Shown here one piece after another: positions 57,225 through 64,000 of a stretch of DNA of 64,000 bases (position 1 is the first letter of the stretch; each line of letters starts with the position of its first letter). Source of the stretch: Novosphingobium resinovorum. GTDB taxonomy: Bacteria > Pseudomonadota > Alphaproteobacteria > Sphingomonadales > Sphingomonadaceae. The stretch lies in assembly GCF_001742225.1 (NCBI RefSeq), contig NZ_CP017075.1, forward strand, positions 1,922,001 to 1,986,000, in the 5' to 3' direction. The notes under the pieces are model-generated. The model was not told the origin of the DNA and ran no database searches. It saw only the letters and a list, made by a program, of their open reading frames with translations. The position numbers were made by a program, and so were the translations under genes.

Positions 57225-58424
57225 TCAGCTGCCGCCGCCGAAGCCCACCAGCAACTTCGCGCTCTCCGGCACCCGTGTACCGAAGGCGTCGCGCGCAGGC
57301 GCCCAGCGCACGATCTCCACCGCCAGCCCGCACAGTTCCTTGTCGAACGCGGGCGAGACGGATGCCGGATCCATCTTGCACTCTGTCGTGTTGCCCTGCT
57401 CGTCCACCTGGAAGTTCAGGTCGTAGCGGCCGAACGGCTTGGCTTTCAGCTGCGTATCGTAACGCTCCTTGAGTTCGGTGAGCGCATGGTTGAACTCGAC
57501 GAGGCTGGCGTCATCCCAGCGCGGCTTCTGGCGCAGGCTGGCGAACTGCTCTTCGGTCACCAGCGGCCGCATCGCGCGGATGACACCGTACCAGCGCATC
57601 ACGCGCGCGATCTGCAACGGCGACTGGCGGTCGATGGTGGTCTGGCACGTCCCGCCGATCGGGTCGGCCTTGGCCCGCAGCAGCGCCTGCGCCGCAGGCC
57701 AGCGATGGTAGGCGACCGCCCAGGCGAGCGGGGTGAGGCCGAACAGATCGGGCTTGTCGATGCCCTTGGGATCGCGCTCCAGCAGGATGCCGATATCCCG
57801 GATCGAGCCGCGCCGCGCCGCCGCGCCGAGCCCGTGCTCCATGCGCGCGACGCCCAGTTCGGCGAAACCGTAGGGCTGTTCGATCCCGGCATCGGGATTG
57901 TCCGGCATCGTCGGCGCCGGCCCGGCCTTGTCGACCGCACGGCAGACGTCGGCATAAGGATAGCGCGAATCGGCCAGCATCGCGGCGTTGTAGCGGCGAC
58001 CAAAGCCGGTGACGGTATCGTCGGGCTTCTGCTGCCCGCCCTCGACCTTGCCCTCCGGCACGAAGGCCACCGCGCGCACGGTCCATGGCGAAAGGCCGCC
58101 GAGCATGCGGCACTGTACGCCGTAAGCCTCGGTGGAGATGCCGGTCGGCGTGGTCGCTGCGATCAGGCGAAAGTCGCCCATGTCGAGCGCCTTGTGCGCT
58201 TCGGCCACGGCGTTGGCGCTGCCGTCCTTCAGCTTGCGGCGCAGCGAGCGGTCACCCTTGCGCAGCTTGTCCAGGAACGCGGTATCCGCACGCAGGTCGC
58301 CGCATTGGGTTACCGAGGCGCCCTCGACACCGAGATTCCCCTTGGGCGCGTCGTCCGAGCACGCGGCCGTCGTCAGCGCGCCCATGCACAGGATGGTGGC
58401 CGTCAGAAGCCGCTTGCCGATCAA
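57225..58424 (-). CDS. Lipoprotein with ankyrin-like repeats and energy-transducer-like C-terminus
   Basis: 399 residues. Lipobox LTTAAC. The middle (about 210-290) shows ankyrin-like helices (LGAAARRGSIRDIGILLERD, DLFGLTPLAWAVAYHRWPAA, AQALLRAKADPIGG). The end (FGRYDLNFQVDEQGNTTECK) resembles the TonB C-terminal-like pattern seen in energy-transducer-related proteins, though the match is weak. Ankyrin repeats bind proteins, so it may act as an envelope scaffold. It interrupts the spc cluster between rpmD and rplO and is preceded by family A repeats and a terminator. Confidence 0.75.
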   Translation of the reverse strand: MIGKRLLTATILCMGALTTAACSDDAPKGNLGVEGASVTQCGDLRADTAFLDKLRKGDRSLRRKLKDGSANAVAEAHKALDMGDFRLIAATTPTGISTEAYGVQCRMLGGLSPWTVRAVAFVPEGKVEGGQQKPDDTVTGFGRRYNAAMLADSRYPYADVCRAVDKAGPAPTMPDNPDAGIEQPYGFAELGVARMEHGLGAAARRGSIRDIGILLERDPKGIDKPDLFGLTPLAWAVAYHRWPAAQALLRAKADPIGGTCQTTIDRQSPLQIARVMRWYGVIRAMRPLVTEEQFASLRQKPRWDDASLVEFNHALTELKERYDTQLKAKPFGRYDLNFQVDEQGNTTECKMDPASVSPAFDKELCGLAVEIVRWAPARDAFGTRVPESAKLLVGFGGGS

Positions 58425-58544
58425 GACCTGTCCCCGATTGGAATCCGTGGCGCCTCACGGCGCCGATGAAGCTGGCGCGAATAGCATAGCCGCGCGCTGT
58501 TGGAAGAGCATTACTTGCGGGAAGGCCCACCATGCCCCTGGGGC

Positions 58545-58638
58545 TTCGACAAGCTCAGCCTGAGCGGAATTGGGAGGTTTGCACTTAGCCCCGCTCTCCC
58601 TGAGCCTGTCGAAGGGTCACCCTGAGCTTGTCGAAGGG
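58545..58638. repeat. Family A repeat, three arms
   Basis: CTTCGACAAGCTCAGCCTGA (58545 on), CCGCTCTCCCTGAGCCTGTC (about 58592) and TCACCCTGAGCTTGTCGAAG (58618-58637). One inverted and one extra direct arm, lying between rpmD and the lipoprotein gene. Confidence 0.85.
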
Positions 58639-58653
58639 CCGGCCACCCACGCA

Positions 58654-58682
58654 AAAAGGCCCCGGTGTTTCCACCGAGGCCC
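58654..58682 (-). terminator. Intrinsic terminator after rpmD
   Basis: On the minus strand GGCCTCGGTG, GAAA loop, CACCGGGGCC, TTTTT. Strong; it closes the first half of the spc cluster. Confidence 0.9.
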
Positions 58683-58714
58683 TTCTGTCTCGTTCAACGT
58701 GAACCTGTGAAGGT

Positions 58715-58891
58715 TCAGTCGACGATCTTCACCATGTGCGGCAGCTTGGCGATGGCACCGCGCACTTCGGCGGTGTCTTCGCGCTCCACGATACGGTGCA
58801 TCTTGCCGAGGCCGAGACCGATGAGGATCTTCTTCTGGCTCTCGGGGCGACGGATCGGCGAACCGATCTGCTGGATCTTGATCTTCGCCAT
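58715..58891 (-). CDS. rpmD: Ribosomal protein uL30
   Basis: 58 residues, [20 protein letters not shown] followed by [19 protein letters not shown], a normal uL30. Starts 5 bp after rpsE ends. It is followed by a strong terminator. Confidence 0.97.
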   Translation of the reverse strand: MAKIKIQQIGSPIRRPESQKKILIGLGLGKMHRIVEREDTAEVRGAIAKLPHMVKIVD

Positions 58892-58896
58892 GATGC

Positions 58897-59631
58897 TTAC
58901 TCCACGATGGCTTCGGCAGCGGCCTCGGCCTCTACCTCGGTAGCACCACCGCGACCAAGCAGGTCGGCGATCTTCTTGCCACGACGCTGGGCCACCGACT
59001 TCGGCGAAGTCTGCGTGGTCAGCGCGTCGAAGGTGGCGCGGATCATGTTGTACGGGTTCGAGGTGCCCACCGACTTGGTGACGACGTCAGCGACGCCCAG
59101 GCTCTCGAACACGGCGCGCATCGGACCACCGGCGATGATGCCCGTACCGGCCGGAGCCGTACGCACGTTCACCTTGCCGGCGCCGAAGTGGCCCTTGCCG
59201 TCGTGATGGAGGGTACGACCCTCCTTCAGCGCGACGCGGATCATCTTCTTCTTGGCCGAGGCAGTCGCCTTGGTGATCGCCTCGGGAACTTCGCGGGCCT
59301 TCGAGTGACCGAAGCCCACGCGGCCCTTGCCGTCACCGACGACGACGAGCGCGGCGAAGCCGAAGCGCTTACCGCCCTTGACGGTCTTGGAGACGCGGTT
59401 GATGTGAACGAGCTTTTCGATCAGCTCTTCACCCTGCTCCTCGTCGGCGTTGCGGTTGCCGCGACGGTCGTCACGACGGCCGCCACGGCCACCGCGCTCA
59501 CCACCGCGATCGTTGCCGCCACGGCCACGGCCGCCACGACCACGGCCGCCTTCGCGGTTACCCTCGAACGGCGCGCCGCCCTGGGGTGCTTCAGCCGAAA
59601 CCGGCTGCGTGTTGTTGTTTTCGTCAGCCAT
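58897..59631 (-). CDS. rpsE: Ribosomal protein uS5 with RGG-rich N-terminal extension
   Basis: 244 residues; the conserved part starts near residue 70 ([38 protein letters not shown]). The first 65 residues are rich in Gly, Arg, Asp and Asn ([20 protein letters not shown]), an RGG-type tail absent from E. coli uS5. The tail is probably disordered and RNA-binding. The start follows rplR by 2 bp. Confidence 0.96.
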   Translation of the reverse strand: MADENNNTQPVSAEAPQGGAPFEGNREGGRGRGGRGRGGNDRGGERGGRGGRRDDRRGNRNADEEQGEELIEKLVHINRVSKTVKGGKRFGFAALVVVGDGKGRVGFGHSKAREVPEAITKATASAKKKMIRVALKEGRTLHHDGKGHFGAGKVNVRTAPAGTGIIAGGPMRAVFESLGVADVVTKSVGTSNPYNMIRATFDALTTQTSPKSVAQRRGKKIADLLGRGGATEVEAEAAAEAIVE

Positions 59632-59633
59632 GA

Positions 59634-59972
59634 TCAGAACTCCAGCCCGCCTTCACGGGCGGCTTCGGCAAGCGCCTTGACGCGGCCGTGATACAGGAAG
59701 CCACCGCGGTCGAACACGACCGAGGTAACACCCGCCTTCTTGGCGGCCTCGGCGAGTTCCTTGCCAACGCGGGTCGCGGCGTCGAGGTCGGTGCCCTTGG
59801 CGCCCAGCGTGTTGGCTGCAGCGACGGTGTGGCCCTGCGCATCGTCGATGATCTGCGCATAGATGTGACGGCCGGTGCGGTGCACCGACAGACGGGGACG
59901 ACCACCCGAACGGGCCTTGAGCGCGGTGCGAACGCGGCGCGCGCGGCGATCGAAGAGAGACAGCTTTGCCAT
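59634..59972 (-). CDS. rplR: Ribosomal protein uL18
   Basis: 112 residues: [40 protein letters not shown]. Binds 5S rRNA. Its ATG overlaps the rplF stop by one base (TAATG). Confidence 0.98.
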   Translation of the reverse strand: MAKLSLFDRRARRVRTALKARSGGRPRLSVHRTGRHIYAQIIDDAQGHTVAAANTLGAKGTDLDAATRVGKELAEAAKKAGVTSVVFDRGGFLYHGRVKALAEAAREGGLEF

Positions 59973-60505
59973 TACTTCTTCTTCCCTTCCTTGCGGAAGA
60001 TGTACTCACCGCGGTAGGCGATACCCTTGCCCTTGTAGGGCTCAGGCTTGCGCCAGCGGCGAATTTCGGCCGCAAGCTGGCCGACCTTCTGCTTGTCGAT
60101 GCCCGAGATTTCGACCGTGGTGTTATCCGGGGTCTTGACCTCAATGCCTTCCGGCACGGCGATGTCGACGTCGTGCGAGTAGCCGAGCTGCAGCTTCAGG
60201 GTCTTGCCCTGCGAAGCGGCACGGTAGCCGACGCCCTTGATGTCGAGGATCTTGGTGAAGCCGTTGGTGACGCCTTCGATCAGGTTCGACACGAGGGTGC
60301 GCTGAAGGCCCCAGTGGCTGCGCGACTGCTTCGACTGGCCGATGGGCTGCACGGCGATCGCACCGTCGTCCACCGAGTAGGTGACGAGGTCCGACAGACC
60401 CAGGGTCAGGGTGCCCTTGGGGCCCTTTACCGAGAGAACACCGTTGTCGATGTTGGCGGTGACGCCGTTGGGAACGGCCACCGGCTTCTTACCGATGCGG
60501 CTCAT
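59972..60505 (-). CDS. rplF: Ribosomal protein uL6
   Basis: 177 residues: [20 protein letters not shown] and the C-terminal [20 protein letters not shown]. Lies near the sarcin-ricin loop. Stop and start codons overlap those of neighbours (TAATG). Confidence 0.98.
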   Translation of the reverse strand: MSRIGKKPVAVPNGVTANIDNGVLSVKGPKGTLTLGLSDLVTYSVDDGAIAVQPIGQSKQSRSHWGLQRTLVSNLIEGVTNGFTKILDIKGVGYRAASQGKTLKLQLGYSHDVDIAVPEGIEVKTPDNTTVEISGIDKQKVGQLAAEIRRWRKPEPYKGKGIAYRGEYIFRKEGKKK

Positions 60506-60900
60506 TAGAACACCTCCGCCAGCACTTCGCCGCCGACGTTCTGTGCACGTGCTTCGGCATCCGAGAGCACGCCACGCGGCGTCGAGACGATGGTGATGCC
60601 GAGACCGTTGCGAACGACCGGGAGTTCCTTGGAACCCGAGTAGACGCGGCGGCCGGGCTTGGAGACACGAGCGATGTGCTTGATGGCGGCTTCGCCTTCG
60701 AAGTACTTCAGCTCGATGCGCAGCTGCGGGTGGGCGCCGGTGGCGTCGTCGGAGAAGCCACGGATGTAGCCTTCACGCTGGAGAACTTCCAGGACGCGCG
60801 CACGCAGCTTCGAGGCCGGCGAGAGGACGGAGTCCTTCTTCGCCTGCTGGCCGTTGCGGATGCGGGTGAGCATATCACCCAGGGGATCGGTCAATGCCAT
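60505..60900 (-). CDS. rpsH: Ribosomal protein uS8
   Basis: 131 residues: [20 protein letters not shown] and [20 protein letters not shown]. Binds central 16S rRNA; in E. coli it represses the spc operon. The TAA overlaps the rplF ATG. Confidence 0.98.
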   Translation of the reverse strand: MALTDPLGDMLTRIRNGQQAKKDSVLSPASKLRARVLEVLQREGYIRGFSDDATGAHPQLRIELKYFEGEAAIKHIARVSKPGRRVYSGSKELPVVRNGLGITIVSTPRGVLSDAEARAQNVGGEVLAEVF

Positions 60901-60912
60901 TGCTTCTAACCC

Positions 60913-61218
60913 TTACCAGCTCGACTTGGTCACGCCGGGGATCATGCCCTTGTTGGCAAGATCACGCAGCTCGACGCGGCACAGGCCGAACTTGCGGTAA
61001 TAACCGCGCGGACGGCCGGTCGTGGCGCAACGGTTGCGAACCCGGGTGGGGTTTGCGTTGCGCGGGATCTCGGCCAGCTTCAGGCGAGCAATGAGACGCT
61101 CGGTTTCATCGAGCGACTGATCGTCAGCGACCGCCTTGAGGCGCTCGTACTTGCCTGCATACTTCTTGACGAGCTTCTTGCGACGCTCATTCTTGTTCAC
61201 GGAACTCAGTTTCGCCAT
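60913..61218 (-). CDS. rpsN: Ribosomal protein uS14 (zinc-free form)
   Basis: 101 residues, [20 protein letters not shown] and [20 protein letters not shown]. It lacks the two CxxC pairs of the zinc form, as usual for proteobacteria. Confidence 0.98.
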   Translation of the reverse strand: MAKLSSVNKNERRKKLVKKYAGKYERLKAVADDQSLDETERLIARLKLAEIPRNANPTRVRNRCATTGRPRGYYRKFGLCRVELRDLANKGMIPGVTKSSW

Positions 61219-61244
61219 GGACTTAAGCTCTCTTCCTCAGCGGC

Positions 61245-61826
61245 TCACGCCGCCTCCTGCTGTTCCGACTCTTCAGCCGGGAACGGGAAACCGAACAGAC
61301 GCAGCAGCTCGCGCGCTTCGTCGTCGGTCTTCGCGGTGGTGGTCACGATGATGTCCATGCCACGAACCTTGTCGATCTTGTCGTAGCTGATCTCCGGGAA
61401 GATGATCTGCTCCTTCAGGCCCATGGCGTAGTTGCCACGGCCGTCGAACGACTTGGGGTTCAGGCCACGGAAGTCGCGGATGCGGGGCATCGCGATCGTG
61501 ACGAGACGATCCAGGAACTCGTACATGCGCTCGCGGCGGAGCGTCACCTTGCAGCCGATCGGCATGCCTTCGCGCAGCTTGAACTGTGCGATCGACTTGC
61601 GGGCCTTGGTGATGACGGGCTTCTGACCGGCGATGAGTTCCATCTCGGCAGCGGCAGTCTGGACCTTCTTCTTGTCCTGGCTGGCTTCACCGACGCCCAT
61701 GTTGAGCGTGATCTTCTCGATCTTCGGGATTTCCATCACGTTCTTGTAACCGAACTTCTCGGTCATCGCCTTCGCGATTTCAGCGTCGAACTTAGTGCGC
61801 AGACGCGGAGTGTACTGCTCAGCCAT
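61245..61826 (-). CDS. rplE: Ribosomal protein uL5
   Basis: 193 residues: [25 protein letters not shown]-like [20 protein letters not shown]. Binds 5S rRNA and P-site tRNA. Overlaps the rplX stop by 8 bases; a short Glu/Gln-rich tail ends it. Confidence 0.98.
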   Translation of the reverse strand: MAEQYTPRLRTKFDAEIAKAMTEKFGYKNVMEIPKIEKITLNMGVGEASQDKKKVQTAAAEMELIAGQKPVITKARKSIAQFKLREGMPIGCKVTLRRERMYEFLDRLVTIAMPRIRDFRGLNPKSFDGRGNYAMGLKEQIIFPEISYDKIDKVRGMDIIVTTTAKTDDEARELLRLFGFPFPAEESEQQEAA

Positions 61827-62136
61827 CGATCGTCTCCCCGGACTTCACGGCCACGCGGACCTTGACGCCGTCCTTGATTTCGAAGCGAACGCGGGTCGGC
61901 TTGCCGTCCTTGTCCGCAACAGCGACCTTGCTGATGTGCATCGGCGCGGGAACGCGGTCGATGCCGCCCTGCGGGTTCTGCTGGGTGGGCTTGCGGTGCT
62001 TGGTGGCAACGTTCACGCCTTCGACGACAACCTTGCCGTCCTTGGGCTGAACCTGCAGCACGGTGCCGGTGCGGCCCTTGTCCTTGCCGGACAGGACGAC
62101 GACGGAGTCACCCTTCTTGATCTTAGCGGCGGCCAT
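61819..62136 (-). CDS. rplX: Ribosomal protein uL24
   Basis: 105 residues: [20 protein letters not shown] (KOW motif) and [20 protein letters not shown]. Early assembly protein. Start overlaps the rplN stop by one base. Confidence 0.98.
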   Translation of the reverse strand: MAAAKIKKGDSVVVLSGKDKGRTGTVLQVQPKDGKVVVEGVNVATKHRKPTQQNPQGGIDRVPAPMHISKVAVADKDGKPTRVRFEIKDGVKVRVAVKSGETIDG

Positions 62137-62504
62137 TACAGCACCTCCGGCGCGAGCGAGATGATCTTCATGAAGCCACGGCCGCGCAGTTCGCGCACCA
62201 CGGGGCCGAAGATACGGGTGCCGATCGGCTCCTCGTTCTTGTTGATCAGCACGGCAGCATTGCTGTCGAAGCGGATCACGCTGCCGTCCGTGCGGCGCAC
62301 GTCCTTGCGGGTGCGCACGATCACAGCACGGTGAACGTCGCCCTTCTTGACGCGAGCGCGGGGCTGCGCCTCCTTGATCGACACCACGATGATGTCGCCG
62401 ACGCCGGCGAAACGACGCTTGGAGCCACCCAGTACCTTGATGCACTGGACGCGCTTCGCGCCGCTGTTGTCCGCCACGTCGAGATTGGATTGCATCTGGA
62501 TCAT
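62136..62504 (-). CDS. rplN: Ribosomal protein uL14
   Basis: 122 residues: [20 protein letters not shown] and [20 protein letters not shown]. First gene of the spc block after a 195-bp gap that holds a terminator and a weak promoter-like pair (TTGACC at 62631-62636, CAAAGG at 62608-62613). Confidence 0.98.
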   Translation of the reverse strand: MIQMQSNLDVADNSGAKRVQCIKVLGGSKRRFAGVGDIIVVSIKEAQPRARVKKGDVHRAVIVRTRKDVRRTDGSVIRFDSNAAVLINKNEEPIGTRIFGPVVRELRGRGFMKIISLAPEVL

Positions 62505-62554
62505 CGATCCGAGTCCTTCTCATCTGGCTTGCCGGAACCAGTCCGGCAGTTCCT

Positions 62555-62579
62555 AAAAAGACAGGCCCCCGAAGAGGCC
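62555..62579 (-). terminator. Terminator/attenuator between rpsQ and rplN
   Basis: On the minus strand GGCCTC, TTCG tetraloop, GGGGCC (one wobble), then TGTCTTTTT. It can split the S10 and spc transcripts or attenuate readthrough. Confidence 0.75.
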
Positions 62580-62699
62580 CGAGTCGCCCTGCGCGGGCGA
62601 AGGCGGCCCTTTGCCGCATTCACCCGCGAAGGTCAACACTTGTGTCAGGTAAGGCCAAAGCCGGGACTTTGCAGCCCCGGCTTCGATCTCAGCGGAGGA

Positions 62700-62969
62700 T
62701 CAAACCTCGGCTTCGAGTGCCGTACCCTTGCTCGCCTGAAGACGGTCAAGAACCTTCCAGGTCTTGGTCTTCGAGTAAGGCGCCGTCTCCTCGATCCGGA
62801 CTTTCTCGCCGGTCTTGAAGGCGTTGTCCTCGTCGTGGGCGTGGTACTTCTTCGAGCGGCGGATGATCTTCCCGTAGAGGGGGTGCTTCACCTTGCGCTC
62901 GACGAGCACGGTCACGGTCTTGTCCGTCTTGTCGGAGACGATAGTCCCGCTAAGAATACGCTTGGGCAT
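62700..62969 (-). CDS. rpsQ: Ribosomal protein uS17
   Basis: 89 residues: [20 protein letters not shown] and [20 protein letters not shown]. Last gene of the S10 block, 11 bp behind rpmC. Confidence 0.98.
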   Translation of the reverse strand: MPKRILSGTIVSDKTDKTVTVLVERKVKHPLYGKIIRRSKKYHAHDEDNAFKTGEKVRIEETAPYSKTKTWKVLDRLQASKGTALEAEV

Positions 62970-62980
62970 CGTGTTTCTCC

Positions 62981-63184
62981 TTACGCCTTCGCCGCGGCGG
63001 AACGCTCAGCCTGGAGCGTCTTGATGCGGGCGATGTCGCGACGGACTTCCTTGATGCGTGCCGGGGCTTCGAGCTGGCTCGTAGCAGCCTGGAAACGCAG
63101 GTTGAACTGCTCGCGCTTGAGATCGACGAGGTCAGCGGTGAGCTGGTCGTCGGTCTTGGCGCGAAGATCTTCGGTCTTGGCCAT
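62981..63184 (-). CDS. rpmC: Ribosomal protein uL29
   Basis: 67 residues: [40 protein letters not shown]. Sits near the tunnel exit. Overlaps rplP by one base. Confidence 0.98.
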   Translation of the reverse strand: MAKTEDLRAKTDDQLTADLVDLKREQFNLRFQAATSQLEAPARIKEVRRDIARIKTLQAERSAAAKA

Positions 63185-63618
63185 TATTCGCCTCCCAGGT
63201 GCGAGGTGTCACCGAGGCGGGCGACGACCTTGGTCTTGATCGGCAGCTTCATCGCGGCGCGGCTGAAAGCCTCGGCGGCGAGCTGGCCGGCAACACCGTC
63301 CACTTCGAACAGGATACGGCCGGGCTTGACGCGGGCCGCCCAGTATTCGACCGAACCCTTGCCCTTACCCTGACGGACTTCGGCAGGCTTCTTCGAAACC
63401 GGCACGTCCGGGAAGACGCGGATCCAGAGACGACCCTGGCGCTTGAGGTGACGCGTGATCGCGCGGCGGGCCGCTTCGATCTGGCGGGCGGTGATCCGCT
63501 CGGGCTCCATGGCCTTGAGGCCGTAGGAACCGAAGTTCAGGTCGGTGCCACCCTTGGCGTCGCCCTTGATCCGGCCCTTGAAGGCCTTGCGGAACTTGGT
63601 CTTTTTCGGTTGCAGCAT
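63184..63618 (-). CDS. rplP: Ribosomal protein uL16
   Basis: 144 residues: [20 protein letters not shown] and RIFPD-like [20 protein letters not shown]. Late assembly protein that shapes the A-site. Confidence 0.98.
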   Translation of the reverse strand: MLQPKKTKFRKAFKGRIKGDAKGGTDLNFGSYGLKAMEPERITARQIEAARRAITRHLKRQGRLWIRVFPDVPVSKKPAEVRQGKGKGSVEYWAARVKPGRILFEVDGVAGQLAAEAFSRAAMKLPIKTKVVARLGDTSHLGGE

Positions 63619-63639
63619 GGTGCTAACTCTATCCTAGAC

Positions 63640-64000
63640 TCAGCGGGCCGGACGGACGCCGGAGGTCTGAGCCTCCATCATCAGTCGATCCTGCGCCATC
63701 GGGTCGTGACCAAGGATCTCGCCCTTGAAGACCCACACCTTGATGCCGATGATACCGTAGGCGGTCAGCGCCTCGGCAGCGGCATAGTCGATGTTCGCAC
63801 GCAGCGTGTGAAGCGGAACGCGACCTTCGCGGTACTGCTCCAGACGGGCGATTTCAGCGCCGCCGAGACGGCCACCGCACATGATCTTGATGCCTTCGGC
63901 ACCCAGACGCATGGCGGACTGCATCGCGCGCTTCATCGCACGGCGGAACGCCACGCGGCGGATCAGCTGGTCGGCGATACCCTGGGCGATCAGCTTGGCA
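63640..64000 (-). CDS. rpsC: Ribosomal protein uS3 (partial)
   Basis: The C-terminal 119 residues lie in the window ([60 protein letters not shown]); the gene continues past the right edge. An internal Met gives a shorter apparent start at 63954, but the frame and homology run on. Stop at 63640 is 21 bp before rplP. Confidence 0.97.
   Translation of the reverse strand, partial: AKLIAQGIADQLIRRVAFRRAMKRAMQSAMRLGAEGIKIMCGGRLGGAEIARLEQYREGRVPLHTLRANIDYAAAEALTAYGIIGIKVWVFKGEILGHDPMAQDRLMMEAQTSGVRPAR

Noticed and set aside
63640..63954. A complete short uS3 starting at 63954
   Set aside because: Conserved uS3 sequence continues upstream to the window edge, so this is an internal Met of a cut gene.

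Overview
The window is a chromosomal piece of a GC-rich alphaproteobacterium, most likely a sphingomonad close to Novosphingobium. This is inferred from the protein sequences, the TCA order mdh-sucD-sucA-sucB-lpd, the RGG-rich N-terminal tail on ribosomal protein uS5, the TorF-type porin, the paired glycine-zipper proteins, and dense palindromic repeats in the gaps. No rRNA, tRNA or CRISPR array was seen.

Layout. 1-2583: an EmrA-like adaptor (cut by the window edge) and a NodT-type outer membrane lipoprotein, divergent from a TetR regulator across a short palindromic operator. 2755-10815: a DUF385/MaoC-like pair, a PhzF protein, two glycine-zipper paralogues, a pteridine-reductase-like SDR, a cyclopropane fatty acid synthase, argG and an RlpA-like protein. 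10816-14376: an accessory stretch with a repeat-laden HTH gene and an AT-rich RelA/SpoT-domain gene split by an 848-bp IS5-family element. 14377-17988: uvrA with a nucleotidyltransferase and a 60-residue protein overlapping behind it. 18158-21046: envelope proteins, including a second RlpA. 21050-26066: a vitamin B12 uptake operon (btuB-btuF-btuC-btuD, minus strand) under a cobalamin riboswitch, with repeats at both ends of btuF. 26360-28033: a SleB-type hydrolase and a small unknown. 28491-36294: TCA enzymes and the 2-oxoglutarate dehydrogenase complex; sucC is absent. 36506-39706: a DUF559 nuclease-like gene inside a repeat, then secreted proteins. 39791-46593: lipid or xenobiotic metabolism genes (MDR reductase, P450, phosphotransferase, IclR, acyl-CoA synthetase) plus a TRIC channel. 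46754-49615: a periplasmic protein and a prolyl oligopeptidase. 49746-64000: the spc/alpha ribosomal clusters on the minus strand, from rpsC (cut by the window edge) to rplQ.

Two themes stand out. First, at least five families of palindromic intergenic repeats are present; several copies reach into coding sequence, where they appear to supply starts, stops, C-terminal tails or a ribosome binding site. Second, the usually compact ribosomal cluster is opened in three places by non-ribosomal genes (a lipoprotein with ankyrin-like repeats, an SRPBCC protein, a diacylglycerol kinase), with terminators at these and one further break and a clear tandem promoter ahead of rpsM.
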